Positions 7,945 to 16,854 of a DNA stretch of 64,000 nucleotides are shown here, in pieces. Source of the DNA: Erysipelotrichaceae bacterium (GTDB lineage: Bacteria > Bacillota_I > Bacilli_A > Erysipelotrichales > Erysipelotrichaceae); assembly GCA_017454765.1 (NCBI GenBank), contig JAFTCJ010000007.1, positions 1 through 64,000 on the forward strand. The letters are read 5' to 3'. A program made the translations under genes and the position numbers. The notes under the pieces are model-generated. The model saw nothing but the letters and a program-made list of their open reading frames with translations, made no database searches and had not been told where the DNA came from. The first letter of the stretch is position 1. Every line of letters starts with the position of its first letter.

Positions 7945-8591
7945 AGGGACTGTTAATGAAGGATCTGTGTCTGAGTTTTCAGAACAGCAGGACATTTATC
8001 CTGTATCTGTTCATTTCTTTATTCATGGCTTTCTCGATGGACGGTTCGTTCATCGTCGGCTATACGGCGATGCTGATGGGAATGGTAGCGATCGGCACAG
8101 TCAATTATGATGAAGCGGACAACGGTTTTCCGTTCCTGTTTTCTTTGCCGACAGACAGGAAGACATATATCAGGGAAAAATTCCTGTACTGTGCACTGCT
8201 GGAAACGGCCGGTGCGCTGTTCGGTGTTGTTATCTGGCTGGTGACTTCTTTCCTGAAGGGACAGACGGTCGATGTTGCCGGTGAACTGTCGTTCATCATC
8301 TCATTCGTCGTATCGATGTATATCGCTGCTACGGCAATGATCGCTCTGCAGATCAGATTCGGAAGCGATAAAAGCAGACTGGTGCTGGTCCTGTTCTATG
8401 GCGTGATATTCGCTCTGGCCCTGTTCCTGAAGAAAGTTGAAGGAGCGGAACGTTTCATGCACGGAATCGTCTCTGTTCTGAATCAGGCACCGCAACTGCT
8501 GATCATGCTTTGCATCAGTGCTGTCCTGATCGGGATCGAGCTTCTGATCTATCTGTTTGCGGTCAGGACGATGGAAAAGAAAGAGTTCTGA
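7941..8591 (+). CDS. ABC-2 type permease
   Basis: The 216-residue protein is very hydrophobic, with about six membrane segments, and matches the short ABC-2 permeases (ABC2_membrane_5 type) found beside YtrB-like ATPases. The motif PTDRKTYIREKF in the first cytoplasmic loop resembles the usual P-x-x-R-x-x-Y-V-x-x-K-Y signature. It would form the membrane part of the exporter. ATGA overlap with the ATPase; the transcript ends at the hairpin at 8603. Confidence 0.85.
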   Translation: MKGLLMKDLCLSFQNSRTFILYLFISLFMAFSMDGSFIVGYTAMLMGMVAIGTVNYDEADNGFPFLFSLPTDRKTYIREKFLYCALLETAGALFGVVIWLVTSFLKGQTVDVAGELSFIISFVVSMYIAATAMIALQIRFGSDKSRLVLVLFYGVIFALALFLKKVEGAERFMHGIVSVLNQAPQLLIMLCISAVLIGIELLIYLFAVRTMEKKEF

Positions 8592-8602
8592 AAAAAGATC
8601 AT

Positions 8603-8635
8603 AAAAAGGTTATCTCCTGAAGAGATAACCTTTTT
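8603..8635. terminator. Bidirectional terminator
   Basis: AAAAAGGTTATCTC pairs with GAGATAACCTTTTT around CTGAA. A-runs and T-runs on both sides let it stop the permease transcript (plus) and the ferredoxin-rubredoxin transcript (minus). Confidence 0.85.
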
Positions 8636-8637
8636 CT

Positions 8638-9018
8638 TTATTTTTTTTCAAAAAGATCCTTGCCTACGGCACACAGAGGGCATGTCCAGTCTTCGGGCAG
8701 ATCCTCAAAGGCAGTACCCGGTTCGATTCCTCTGTCGGGATCGCCTGCTGCCGGATCATAGACATAGCCGCAGACCGTGCAGACATATTTCCCGCTTTCT
8801 TCTGTAACGGTTTCTTGCGTTTCTTCAGCTGCTTCAGCTGCAGCTTCTTCTGCCGCTTCACTGATGGCGGCTGCCGGACAGCTTTCCAGTGCGGATGAGC
8901 CGTCACCTTCGCCGAATACTTCGGCTTTTCCTTCTTCATTGATCCTGAAGACATCGGGGCAGAGCGATTCACACATACCGCATCCGATGCAGAGATCCTG
9001 ATCGACCTGATATTTCAT
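8638..9018 (-). CDS. Ferredoxin-rubredoxin fusion protein
   Basis: This 126-residue protein joins two electron carriers. Residues 1-55 resemble a single-cluster 4Fe-4S ferredoxin ([15 protein letters not shown], then CPAAAI). Residues 56-80 are an Ala/Glu-rich flexible linker. Residues about 81-126 are a complete rubredoxin with both CxxCG-like knuckles ([14 protein letters not shown] and [11 protein letters not shown]). Both modules are usually separate proteins, so electrons might pass from low-potential ferredoxin to higher-potential rubredoxin within one chain, for example to oxygen or peroxide scavenging enzymes. That role is inferred; no such enzyme is adjacent. The RBS is strong (GAGGAGG). 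Confidence 0.9.
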   Translation of the reverse strand: MKYQVDQDLCIGCGMCESLCPDVFRINEEGKAEVFGEGDGSSALESCPAAAISEAAEEAAAEAAEETQETVTEESGKYVCTVCGYVYDPAAGDPDRGIEPGTAFEDLPEDWTCPLCAVGKDLFEKK

Positions 9019-9043
9019 TTTGATTCCTCCTCTTTCTTTTATT

Positions 9044-10567
9044 TTACATTAACGGCGCAACGGTTCTTAACACAGCCCAGAATAATTCCCTGAGCAGTCC
9101 GTGTCTGCATTCTTCGGGAGTGACTTCATGTCCGTCTTCCATCATGGAAAGCAGATCGTCTCTGATCTCAGCGATCTTTTCGCTGCGGTAGAGATAAGTT
9201 CCGTTTTCAAAGTGGAGATAGAGCGAACGGTAATCGAAATTGACGGTACCGACAGTTGCGCTGCAGTCATCGGATACCATGACTTTCGCATGGACGAAGC
9301 CCGGATCGTATTCGTAGATCTTCACGCCGCCTTCCATCAGCTGTGAGTAGAAAGAACGGGTGACCTGGAAGACGATTTTCTTGTCGGGGATGCCCGGTGT
9401 GACGATGCGGACATCGACACCTTTTTTGGCTGTCAGGATCAGGGCGTTGATCAGCTCCGTATCGATGATCAGATAAGGCGTGCAGATGTAGCAGTAGGAA
9501 CCGGCTTCATTGAGGATGTTCATATAGATGTTCTGGGCACAGATCTCATTGTCCAGAGGTGTCTCACCGTAAGGAGCGATGAAACCGTCGTTCTTTCCCC
9601 GTTTCGGCTGATTGCGGTAGGAAAGGAAGGTACGTTCGGTTTTTCTTAAGGCATTCCAGTGTGTCAGAAACATGACGGTATAGGACCAGACGGCTTCACC
9701 GGTGATGCGGATGACGTTGTCTTTCCACTTGCCGTATTTTTCCCTGACATTGATGTATTCATCAGCCAGGTTGATGCCTCCGGAGAAGGCGACCTTGCCG
9801 TCGATCACCATGATCTTGCGGTGATCCCGGTGATTGATGATGATGTTGAGGATCGGTGAGATGCGGTTGAAGGGGATGCAGCGGATACCCTTTGCCTCGA
9901 GCTGGTCGGCATAATCGGAAGGCAGCACGAAGAAAGATCCCAGATCATCATAGATGACTCTGACTTCCACACCGTGTTTCACCTTGTCTTCCAGGATCTC
10001 CAGGATCTGATCCCACATCGTTCCTTTCTCGATGATGAAGTATTCCAGGAAAATGAACTTCTGGGCTTTCCTCAGTTCTTCCAGCATGATTTCATACCCG
10101 TCCTGTCCCGAGGGATAGTAGTCAAAGCCGGTGTTCTTGTAGACGGGATAGCCGGCAAAACGGGAGATGTACTCAAACTGACCGTAATTCTCCGGTGCTT
10201 CTTTCTTCAGGGTCTGCATGATCCTTTCGTCCTGTCTGTAATAGCGGCGGGAGTCGCTCTCCGATTCCTTGATCTTTTTGTAGGTAGAAGAAACAAAGAG
10301 ATTGGCACCCAGGAACAGATACAGGATCGTACCGGCGATCGGCAGGGCGTTGATCAGCAGGATCCAGAGGATGTCCGATGAAAGATGTCTGCTGTTTTTG
10401 AGGATGCCAAGGGTGATGAAGGCACCCAGAACATGCAGGATCGTCTCGATCCATTCATATTTGTCCCTCAGCCATCTGATGACCGCCAGATGAAAGGTCA
10501 GCTGAACAAGGACTGCCAGCAGAATGATCAGGATACGGCCGAAGCTGTTTGAGAAAAATCGTTTCAT
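9044..10567 (-). CDS. cls: Cardiolipin synthase
   Basis: This 507-residue membrane enzyme joins two phosphatidylglycerol molecules into cardiolipin and glycerol. It has two N-terminal membrane helices (about residues 8-30 and 38-58) plus a further segment near 70-90. Two phospholipase D HKD motifs follow: H249/K251/D256 ([10 protein letters not shown], followed by [10 protein letters not shown]) and H426/K428/D433 (HAKVMVSDD, followed by [17 protein letters not shown]). Order and spacing fit bacterial Cls. A GGGGTG RBS precedes it, and an A/T-rich divergent promoter region is shared with the gene at 10610. Confidence 0.9.
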   Translation of the reverse strand: MKRFFSNSFGRILIILLAVLVQLTFHLAVIRWLRDKYEWIETILHVLGAFITLGILKNSRHLSSDILWILLINALPIAGTILYLFLGANLFVSSTYKKIKESESDSRRYYRQDERIMQTLKKEAPENYGQFEYISRFAGYPVYKNTGFDYYPSGQDGYEIMLEELRKAQKFIFLEYFIIEKGTMWDQILEILEDKVKHGVEVRVIYDDLGSFFVLPSDYADQLEAKGIRCIPFNRISPILNIIINHRDHRKIMVIDGKVAFSGGINLADEYINVREKYGKWKDNVIRITGEAVWSYTVMFLTHWNALRKTERTFLSYRNQPKRGKNDGFIAPYGETPLDNEICAQNIYMNILNEAGSYCYICTPYLIIDTELINALILTAKKGVDVRIVTPGIPDKKIVFQVTRSFYSQLMEGGVKIYEYDPGFVHAKVMVSDDCSATVGTVNFDYRSLYLHFENGTYLYRSEKIAEIRDDLLSMMEDGHEVTPEECRHGLLRELFWAVLRTVAPLM

Positions 10568-10597
10568 AAGTCACACCCCTTATAAGAGATATTTTAA

Positions 10598-10603
10598 TAT
10601 AAT
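10598..10603 (+). promoter_or_regulatory. TATAAT -10 box for a leaderless GTG start
   Basis: TATAAT ends exactly 6 nt before the GTG at 10610, and no Shine-Dalgarno is present. The region also serves the divergent cls gene. Confidence 0.5.
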
Positions 10604-10609
10604 ATAAAT

Positions 10610-11752
10610 GTGCAGGATGTGAGAAATCATAAAAAACCGCTATTTCCTATCTTTGTGTTTATCACAGCGGTCCTTTTGTGCGGATTCTGTCTTTCCAAGG
10701 GAAATGTGGAAGCGGAATCAGTGCAGGGAACGTTTTTTCATTTCCTGAATCTGTTTGACATTCCTTCACAGCGCACCGTGACGACCATGATCGTTGCGGA
10801 TGATTCCCTCAATATCAAGATCGATACAGTCGATGAGGGCAATGTGATTTTTTATTCCTCGCAGGGTTATTACCGCTACGGTCCTTCGATCATCGAATAT
10901 GAAGACGGTTCCTATGATGCCTGGTTCTCGGCTCCGGGAAACAACTCGACGCAATGGGACTGGATCACATACCGTCATTCCGATGACGGCGTGACCTGGT
11001 CAAAGGAGAAGACCGTTCTCAAACCGACAGAGGGATCAAAGGATCAGTGTTCTGTCTGCGATCCGGGCGTCATTTATTTTGACGGTTATTATTACATGGG
11101 ATATACATCGACAGCCGACTATTCCCGCAAAGGTTTCAATAATTCGGCGTTCGTCGCCAGAAGCAGAAAACCGGAAGGTCCTTATGAGAAATGGAACGGT
11201 TCAGGCTGGGGAGGAAAACCGCAGCCGATTATCACCTATGAAGGGGACCCCAGAGGCTGGGGCATCGGCGAAGTGAGTTTCGTCGTCCTGGAAGATGATA
11301 TTTATATTTATTACACCTATTTTGATACGAACGGCGGTTATACCGCTCTGGCCAAGGCGGAAGTATGTGAGAACTGGCCGGAAACGATCGTAGAAGAAGG
11401 TCTGGTCCTGGGTCACACCACCGAGGATTCCCTGGATGTTTTCTTTGCGGATGACTATAAGATGTTCATGGCGTTCTCCATTGAAAACAGGATGTCGGAG
11501 GGATCGAAGATGGCAGTCTATGTTTCTGCCAACGGCAGGGAATTCGAACGTTACGATTCAACAAAGGATTTCATTGAAGACTACGCCCACAACATGGGCA
11601 TCGCCAAGGACAGGCAGGGTCATCAGCGGACCGACAAGGAGATCCTTGCCGGATATGCGTATGGAAGAAGATGGGGCAGATGGAATACGAAGTTTTTGAA
11701 CATCTCCATCAGCAATCCCGTTACCTATTCAATCAGAGAGATCGATGAATAA
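10610..11752 (+). CDS. Exported five-bladed beta-propeller glycosidase-like protein (GH43/GH32-like)
   Basis: The 380-residue product has an N-terminal hydrophobic signal or anchor (about residues 10-28). The remainder looks like the five-bladed propeller of GH43/GH32/GH117-type glycosidases: YGPSIIEYEDGSYDAWFSAPG, ITYRHSDDGVTWS, CDPGVIYFDGYYYMGYTST and FVARSRKPEGPYEKW follow the blade pattern of those families. The aspartate in CDPGVIYFDG and glutamate in GIGEVSFVV are plausible active-site acids. The substrate is unknown. The start is GTG (10610, or 10619). It overlaps the next gene by 8 bp. Confidence 0.65.
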   Translation: MQDVRNHKKPLFPIFVFITAVLLCGFCLSKGNVEAESVQGTFFHFLNLFDIPSQRTVTTMIVADDSLNIKIDTVDEGNVIFYSSQGYYRYGPSIIEYEDGSYDAWFSAPGNNSTQWDWITYRHSDDGVTWSKEKTVLKPTEGSKDQCSVCDPGVIYFDGYYYMGYTSTADYSRKGFNNSAFVARSRKPEGPYEKWNGSGWGGKPQPIITYEGDPRGWGIGEVSFVVLEDDIYIYYTYFDTNGGYTALAKAEVCENWPETIVEEGLVLGHTTEDSLDVFFADDYKMFMAFSIENRMSEGSKMAVYVSANGREFERYDSTKDFIEDYAHNMGIAKDRQGHQRTDKEILAGYAYGRRWGRWNTKFLNISISNPVTYSIREIDE

Positions 11753-12584
11753 AGAAAATAAAGGTCTGTGGCTTGTATTGCTGGGAGCGATCGCTTTTTC
11801 TTTAGGCGGTCTTTTTGTCAAGCTGATCCCCTGGATGCCGGTATCGACCAATGCGGGCAGATGTATCTTTTCTTCCCTGATGATCTATTCATATATCCGC
11901 ATCAGCGGACATAAGGTCGTGATCAACAGGACAGTCATTCTGGGAGCCGTTTTTGTGGCGGCGATGCTGGTATGCTACGTGGCATCGATGAAAATGACCA
12001 GTGCGGCGAGTGCGATCGTTCTGGAATACACGGCACCTGTCTTCATCATCCTGTTTGAAGCACTGCTGTTTCATAAGAAGCCGACGAAGCTTGATCTGAT
12101 CGTCTGTATCGTTGTGTTCCTGGGGATCGTTCTGGTCGTTTCCGGAGGATCTGAAAACAGGACCTTTGCGGGCGATATGATCGCACTGCTGTCGGGTGTC
12201 TTCTATGCGCTGACGATCATGCTGAATGATTTTGAAAAAGGAGATTCCCTGTCTTCGGTATTGTTCGGACACATGCTGACGGTGGTGATCGGACTGACTT
12301 TCATCATGAGAGAAAGTGATTTCAGTGCCCGTACATTGCTGCTGGTAGCGGCTTTGGGCATCTTCCAGGCCGGAGCCGGATATACCTTGCTGACGGTGGG
12401 ATTAAAACATTGCGAAGCGCTGTCAGGTTCGCTTGTCGCCAGTATCGAACCGGTGCTCAATCCGATCCTGGTGGCAGTCTTCTACGGGGAATATGTTTCA
12501 TTGAGAGCGATCATCGGCGCGATCATCGTCATCGGCACGATCTGTCTTTATAACATCATACGGCTGAAAAGAGGATCCGTGTGA
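11745..12584 (+). CDS. EamA family (drug/metabolite transporter superfamily) permease
   Basis: The 279-residue protein has about ten membrane helices arranged as two EamA repeats, beginning with LWLVLLGAIAFSLGGLFVKL and carrying the typical ASAIVLEYTAPVFIILFEALLF and ASIEPVLNPILVAVFYGE boxes at equivalent places in each half. DMT proteins export amino acids or other small metabolites. It overlaps the glycosidase-like gene and lies 24 bp before the channel gene, so one transcript probably covers all three. Confidence 0.9.
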   Translation: MNKENKGLWLVLLGAIAFSLGGLFVKLIPWMPVSTNAGRCIFSSLMIYSYIRISGHKVVINRTVILGAVFVAAMLVCYVASMKMTSAASAIVLEYTAPVFIILFEALLFHKKPTKLDLIVCIVVFLGIVLVVSGGSENRTFAGDMIALLSGVFYALTIMLNDFEKGDSLSSVLFGHMLTVVIGLTFIMRESDFSARTLLLVAALGIFQAGAGYTLLTVGLKHCEALSGSLVASIEPVLNPILVAVFYGEYVSLRAIIGAIIVIGTICLYNIIRLKRGSV

Positions 12585-12608
12585 TCTGCTTTAGATCTGA
12601 GGTGGAAA

Positions 12609-14414
12609 ATGAAAAAAGGAAATTTCAAGAGAAAATTCAATTACTGGCTGGATGAAGCCATGTCCAAAGGTACGATCAGTATCGTCAGACTCCTGTCGTT
12701 TGTGGTAATATCGGCAGTCATTTTCGTGTCGCTTCTGATCGTTCTGTTCAAGCTGAGGGACAGTTTCTTTTCCGCCTTCTGGGATTCCCTGGCGACTGTC
12801 ATCAATGCCTGGATGCCTTCTTCCGATGAAGGCGATTTCGGTTATGTCATCCTGAATACGATGATGGCGGTGATCGGTTTGTTCTTCACGAGTATTCTGA
12901 TCGGTGTCGTCGGCAGCGGTATCGAAGAGAAGATCAATCAGCTCAGAAGGGGCAATTCCTTTGTACTGGAAAACGGACACACCGTCATCCTGGGCTACAA
13001 TATCGGTGAACACGGCCTGCTGAATCAGCTGATCCTGGCAGCCGGTCGTCAGAAAAGATGCATCGTCATCCTGTCGGATATTGAAAAACCGGATCTGGAA
13101 CAGGACATCAAAAACAGCATCGATATTCCAGACAACGTCAAGGTCATATGCCGTAACGGCGACATCACCAACGTGAACGATCTGCGCATCTGTTCGATCG
13201 ATACCGCAAAACTTCTGATCATCAATGCGCTGGATGACAACCGTAGGATCAAGACCATCCTGGCAGTATCGGCATTGAAGAAGGAATATCCTGAATGTAA
13301 CGCAAGGATCGTTGCCTGCGTGACCGATGAGAAACATCTGCTGCCCAGAAGAAAGATCAAAGACAAGAACATGATCATTCAGAAGACCGATGAGATCATG
13401 GCGAAGGTCATTGCCCATACGGCGACAGAGCCGGGTCTTTCGATCGTCTTCAAGGAGCTGATGAATTTTGAAGAGAACGAACTGTATTTTGAGACAGACT
13501 ATAGACTCATCGGCAAGAGCGTTCTGGAGATCTCCGGCATCCTCGATCATGCGGCCCTGGCCGGCATCAAAAGAGGCGAGAGGATCGTTCTGAATCCGAA
13601 GCGGGACGAGGTCATCGATATTTCCGATGAGGTCATCCTGTTTGAACAGGAAGCCGGTGCCTATGAAGTGATCGAAGCAGATGAAAAGAATGTTGAAGAC
13701 AGGAAGATCGGCGAGATCGAAAGAGAAGATAAAGGAAAGGTCGTCGTCTTCGGATACAATATCCTGCTGGATACGATACTGAGCGAACTGCACAACGACG
13801 TCAGGGAACTCTGTATCATTTCCAATGACGAGAATGTCGGATCCCTGATCGAAGAATACTCCAAACTGAACATCACCCAAATGAAGACTTATCGGGAAAG
13901 ACAGCTTGAAAAGATCGCTGAGGAAGCCGATCACATCGTCGTTCTGACAGACCGTGAAAAAGACAAGGAAGATGCGGATGTCGATACGATACTGCTTCTG
14001 CTGAAACTGATGGATATCAGGGAGAGAAAGGATCTTTCCTTCAACATGGTCGTTGAGCTCAACAAGGAAAGTTCCCACAATGTTTCACCAAGAGACGACT
14101 GCATCGACTATATCGTCGGCTCCAATATCGCTTCATTGATCCTGGCGCAGATGGCAGAGAATCCTTATCTGGAGAATGTCTTCAGTGAACTTCTGACCAA
14201 CAGAGGAAACGAGCTGTATTCCAAACCGATCAGGAATTTCAATCTGAAAGACGAACATGATTATTCCTGTGCCGGACTCAAGGAGATCATCCTGTCTTAC
14301 GGATACACTCTTCTGGGTTATACCCATGAGGGAAAGATCCTCATGAATCCCGATCTGAAGCAGCGTGTCAAGTTCGATATGAATGACAGACTGATCGTTC
14401 TGGGAAGAGACTGA
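12609..14414 (+). CDS. CASTOR/POLLUX-type ion channel protein
   Basis: This 601-residue protein resembles bacterial relatives of the plant CASTOR/POLLUX channels. Two or three membrane helices occupy about residues 25-115. A pore-like stretch between them has no classical TVGYG filter. Tandem RCK-like Rossmann domains follow (first strand HTVILGYNIGEHGLLNQLI near 124; second VVVFGYNILLDTILSEL near 380), and a TrkA_C-like end. Such proteins gate cations in response to ligands bound to the RCK ring. Its ion is not known. RBS GAGGTG; no terminator is evident before the next promoter at 14454. Confidence 0.8.
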   Translation: MKKGNFKRKFNYWLDEAMSKGTISIVRLLSFVVISAVIFVSLLIVLFKLRDSFFSAFWDSLATVINAWMPSSDEGDFGYVILNTMMAVIGLFFTSILIGVVGSGIEEKINQLRRGNSFVLENGHTVILGYNIGEHGLLNQLILAAGRQKRCIVILSDIEKPDLEQDIKNSIDIPDNVKVICRNGDITNVNDLRICSIDTAKLLIINALDDNRRIKTILAVSALKKEYPECNARIVACVTDEKHLLPRRKIKDKNMIIQKTDEIMAKVIAHTATEPGLSIVFKELMNFEENELYFETDYRLIGKSVLEISGILDHAALAGIKRGERIVLNPKRDEVIDISDEVILFEQEAGAYEVIEADEKNVEDRKIGEIEREDKGKVVVFGYNILLDTILSELHNDVRELCIISNDENVGSLIEEYSKLNITQMKTYRERQLEKIAEEADHIVVLTDREKDKEDADVDTILLLLKLMDIRERKDLSFNMVVELNKESSHNVSPRDDCIDYIVGSNIASLILAQMAENPYLENVFSELLTNRGNELYSKPIRNFNLKDEHDYSCAGLKEIILSYGYTLLGYTHEGKILMNPDLKQRVKFDMNDRLIVLGRD

Positions 14415-14453
14415 TCTCAGCGGAAAACAGGAACAGGAGAGTCTGTGCAAAAT

Positions 14454-14481
14454 TTCACAAACAGGTGAAAACAGTTATAAT
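14454..14481 (+). promoter_or_regulatory. Promoter of the NmrA-DUF1295 operon
   Basis: TTCACA (14454-14459), a 16-bp spacer and TATAAT (14476-14481) form a good promoter. The leader of about 25 nt carries an AGGGGG RBS, so this operon starts conventionally. Confidence 0.65.
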
Positions 14482-14511
14482 AAATATGTAGCAAAAGGGG
14501 GAAATCATATT

Positions 14512-15375
14512 ATGAAGGTTTTACTCGCAGGCGCTTTCGGTAATCTGGGTTTTGAGATCCTGAAAGCATTGACTGAAAAGAAGTACGAAGTTGTTGCCGC
14601 CGACCTTAAGGAAAAAGAAAACAACGGTCTGGAAGGCAAGTACACGTTCAAGGCGATCGACGCGACCGATCCGGCTACGCTGGAAGGTGTCTGTGACGGT
14701 GTCGATACCGTCATCACGACGATGGGCCTGACGACTTCTTCTGTAAAGTTCACTGCTTATGATATCGACTATCAGGGCAACCTGAATCTTTATAACGAGG
14801 CAAAGAAAGCCGGTGTCAGAAAGTTCAATTACATCTCTGTCATTTCCTGTGATGAACCGGGTGCCGAAGAAGTACCGATGCTTCATGCGAAGTATATGTT
14901 CGAACAGGAACTCAAGAAGGGCGACATGGAATATGTCATCTACAGACCGACCGGTTATTTCTATGATATCGCCAAGGTCTTCAAGCCTTATGTCGACAAG
15001 GGTGAGATGCAGCTGCTGAAGGGCTATCACGGTGTCAAGGCGAATGTCGTTGACTGCCCTGATTTTGCAAAATTCATCGTTGAACACATGGATGACACGA
15101 ATGTCACCTACAACGTCGGCGGCAAGGAGACTTATACCTATGAAGAGATGGCCAAGATGTGCTTCAGGGCAGCCGGCAAGCCGGTCATCATCAAGGATTC
15201 TCCGATCTGGATGTTCAAACTGCTGGCAAATCTGCCCAAGATCAAGAAGGAAGGCAAACACGACATCATCATGTTCTCAAAGTGGACGCTTTCTCATGAC
15301 CTGGTAGGCGATACGGAAGTCGGTGAACACTCATTCGCAGAATATATCAAAGACTACTTCGGAGGTAAGGCATAA
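14512..15375 (+). CDS. NAD(P)-binding NmrA-like / atypical SDR reductase
   Basis: This 287-residue protein has an N-terminal Rossmann motif (LAGAFGNLGFEIL, GxxGxxG form) and the YISVIS ... YVIYRPTGYFYD segments of NmrA-like or atypical short-chain dehydrogenases. There is no clear YxxxK catalytic pair; HAKYMFEQEL (near 125-134) supplies the nearest tyrosine. It may be a reductase or a redox sensor. It is the first gene of a three-gene operon, and its stop overlaps the DUF1295 start (TAATG). Confidence 0.75.
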   Translation: MKVLLAGAFGNLGFEILKALTEKKYEVVAADLKEKENNGLEGKYTFKAIDATDPATLEGVCDGVDTVITTMGLTTSSVKFTAYDIDYQGNLNLYNEAKKAGVRKFNYISVISCDEPGAEEVPMLHAKYMFEQELKKGDMEYVIYRPTGYFYDIAKVFKPYVDKGEMQLLKGYHGVKANVVDCPDFAKFIVEHMDDTNVTYNVGGKETYTYEEMAKMCFRAAGKPVIIKDSPIWMFKLLANLPKIKKEGKHDIIMFSKWTLSHDLVGDTEVGEHSFAEYIKDYFGGKA

Positions 15376-16202
15376 TGTTCAGACTCGATCCGTCTTATGT
15401 AGGCAAAGTATGGCCTGGCTTCATGTGGGGCGTCACCATCGTCGCAGCGATCGGCTGCTGCATGGGCTTTAAGGAATTCGTCTGGTTCATGTCTGTCGGC
15501 TACGGTTTTGCCGTCATGTGCATCGGTATCTTCCATCTGGTATTCGGTCTGCTGAATCATACGCTCACTGCCGGAACTGCCGTGATGTCTGTTCTGTTCA
15601 TCATCTACGGCTACAGACTCGGCGGCTACATCCTGAAAAGAGAGCTGACCAACAAGGAATACAGGAAGAAACTGGAATCTACCGGTTCAGCCAAGGCGAT
15701 GCCGATCCCTGTTTCTCTGTTCATGTGGGCTTATTCCATGTGGATGTATACGGCTCAGACTTCAGCTCTTTCCTACCGTGTCATGAACGGTGTGAAAGAC
15801 AATATCTTTATCTGGATCGGCATCATCATCATGGCTCTGGCGATCTTCGGTGAGGCAACAGCCGACAAGCAGAAGTCCGCAGCCAAGAAAGTCAATCCGA
15901 AGCGTTTCTGCGACACAGGTCTTTACAGATACTGCCGCTGTCCGAACTATTTCTCGGAAGTCATGTTCTGGGTAGGTGTGACAGTAACGGGTATCGGTGC
16001 TGTTCAGGGCAAACAGTGGATCATGACGCTGTTGGCACTGGTACTGATCACCTATGTCATGTATAACTCCGCATCGCGTCTGGAACTCAGGCATGAAAAG
16101 ACTTACGGACTGGATCCGGAATATCAGAAGTATTCCGATACCGTTCCTCTGCTCTTCCCCTTTACAAAGCAGTATCATTCAATGAACGTATACAGGGATT
16201 AA
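15375..16202 (+). CDS. DUF1295 membrane protein, steroid 5-alpha-reductase-like C-terminus
   Basis: The 275-residue protein has about six to seven membrane helices. Its C-terminal quarter carries the family signature GLYRYCRCPNYFSEVMFW, near residues 183-200, followed by LELRHEKTYG and EYQKYSDTVPLLFPF. That signature is shared by steroid 5-alpha-reductases, DUF1295 proteins and isoprenylcysteine methyltransferases, and it binds NADPH or SAM. A C=C reductase acting on a lipid or steroid is plausible, but the substrate cannot be told from sequence. It is translationally coupled to the NmrA-like gene, which might supply or regulate reducing equivalents. Confidence 0.75.
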   Translation: MFRLDPSYVGKVWPGFMWGVTIVAAIGCCMGFKEFVWFMSVGYGFAVMCIGIFHLVFGLLNHTLTAGTAVMSVLFIIYGYRLGGYILKRELTNKEYRKKLESTGSAKAMPIPVSLFMWAYSMWMYTAQTSALSYRVMNGVKDNIFIWIGIIIMALAIFGEATADKQKSAAKKVNPKRFCDTGLYRYCRCPNYFSEVMFWVGVTVTGIGAVQGKQWIMTLLALVLITYVMYNSASRLELRHEKTYGLDPEYQKYSDTVPLLFPFTKQYHSMNVYRD

Positions 16203-16204
16203 CT

Positions 16205-16801
16205 ATGAAAGAATTCTCGATTCCGATGGCCTTGGTGGATTACATCCCAGTCATCCTGTTTGAATTATCTGCTGTAACGATAGGCAGGGATCTGAAGGAA
16301 AGAATGTCAAAGGCTGCCTGGCTGACCTTTATGTCAGGTACCGGTATGGTCACGGCTGCCGGCTTCCTCAAAGCGACATACAAGCTTCTGTACGCTTTGG
16401 GCGTCGGTGATTTTGCCTGGATGTCAGACCAGTTCTTCTCCAACCAGTCGCTTGGTTTCCTGCTTGCCGGTATCGGACTGATGATGTATATCCTGAAGAA
16501 AGGCAACAGAGCCTACGGTTTTCTGCCGACGATGGCTCTGGTAGGCATCATGGTCGTCGGACTGGGTGCCATGGACGCCGGTCTGTGTTTCCTTGCCAGC
16601 AGGATGAAAAAAAGAAACGCACTTGTGTGCATCATCGTTTCTTTCTTCCTGGCTCTGTCCATGGGTTATCTTTCGACAAAAGACTTCAGTCAGGCATACA
16701 TGAACTGGATCGCCCAGCTGATCAATGTCATCGGTGAGGCTCTGCTTTATACGGGCGTTTCCATCATGCACAAGGCCGGACTGAAGGATCTCAGTTTATA
16801 G
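16205..16801 (+). CDS. Integral membrane protein, unknown function
   Basis: The 198-residue protein has about six hydrophobic segments and no recognised motif. It begins two bases after the DUF1295 stop with no strong RBS of its own, so it is probably translated by coupling. Its fixed place in this operon suggests it works in the membrane with the DUF1295 enzyme. The transcript ends at the hairpin at 16822. Confidence 0.65.
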   Translation: MKEFSIPMALVDYIPVILFELSAVTIGRDLKERMSKAAWLTFMSGTGMVTAAGFLKATYKLLYALGVGDFAWMSDQFFSNQSLGFLLAGIGLMMYILKKGNRAYGFLPTMALVGIMVVGLGAMDAGLCFLASRMKKRNALVCIIVSFFLALSMGYLSTKDFSQAYMNWIAQLINVIGEALLYTGVSIMHKAGLKDLSL

Positions 16802-16821
16802 GATATCCGCAATTCAGAGGC

Positions 16822-16847
16822 AAAGGGCTGATCATTCAGCCCTTTTT
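16822..16847. terminator. Bidirectional terminator
   Basis: AAAGGGCTGA and TCAGCCCTTT form a 10-bp stem around TCAT with T-runs outward on both strands. It separates the convergent operons. Confidence 0.85.
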
Positions 16848-16854
16848 ATATGAT

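Noticed and set aside
12591..14078. A 495-codon open frame on the minus strand
   Set aside because: It is antisense to the CASTOR/POLLUX-type gene, whose frame has clear family motifs. The minus frame is rich in Asp, His and Phe, as expected from reverse-reading GATC-rich codons. Similar long antisense frames (2238-3092, 54413-55399) were rejected for the same reason.
14415..14511. Possible small RNA or riboswitch before the NmrA-like gene
   Set aside because: The transcribed leader is only about 25 nt; the A-rich sequence upstream is explained by the promoter.
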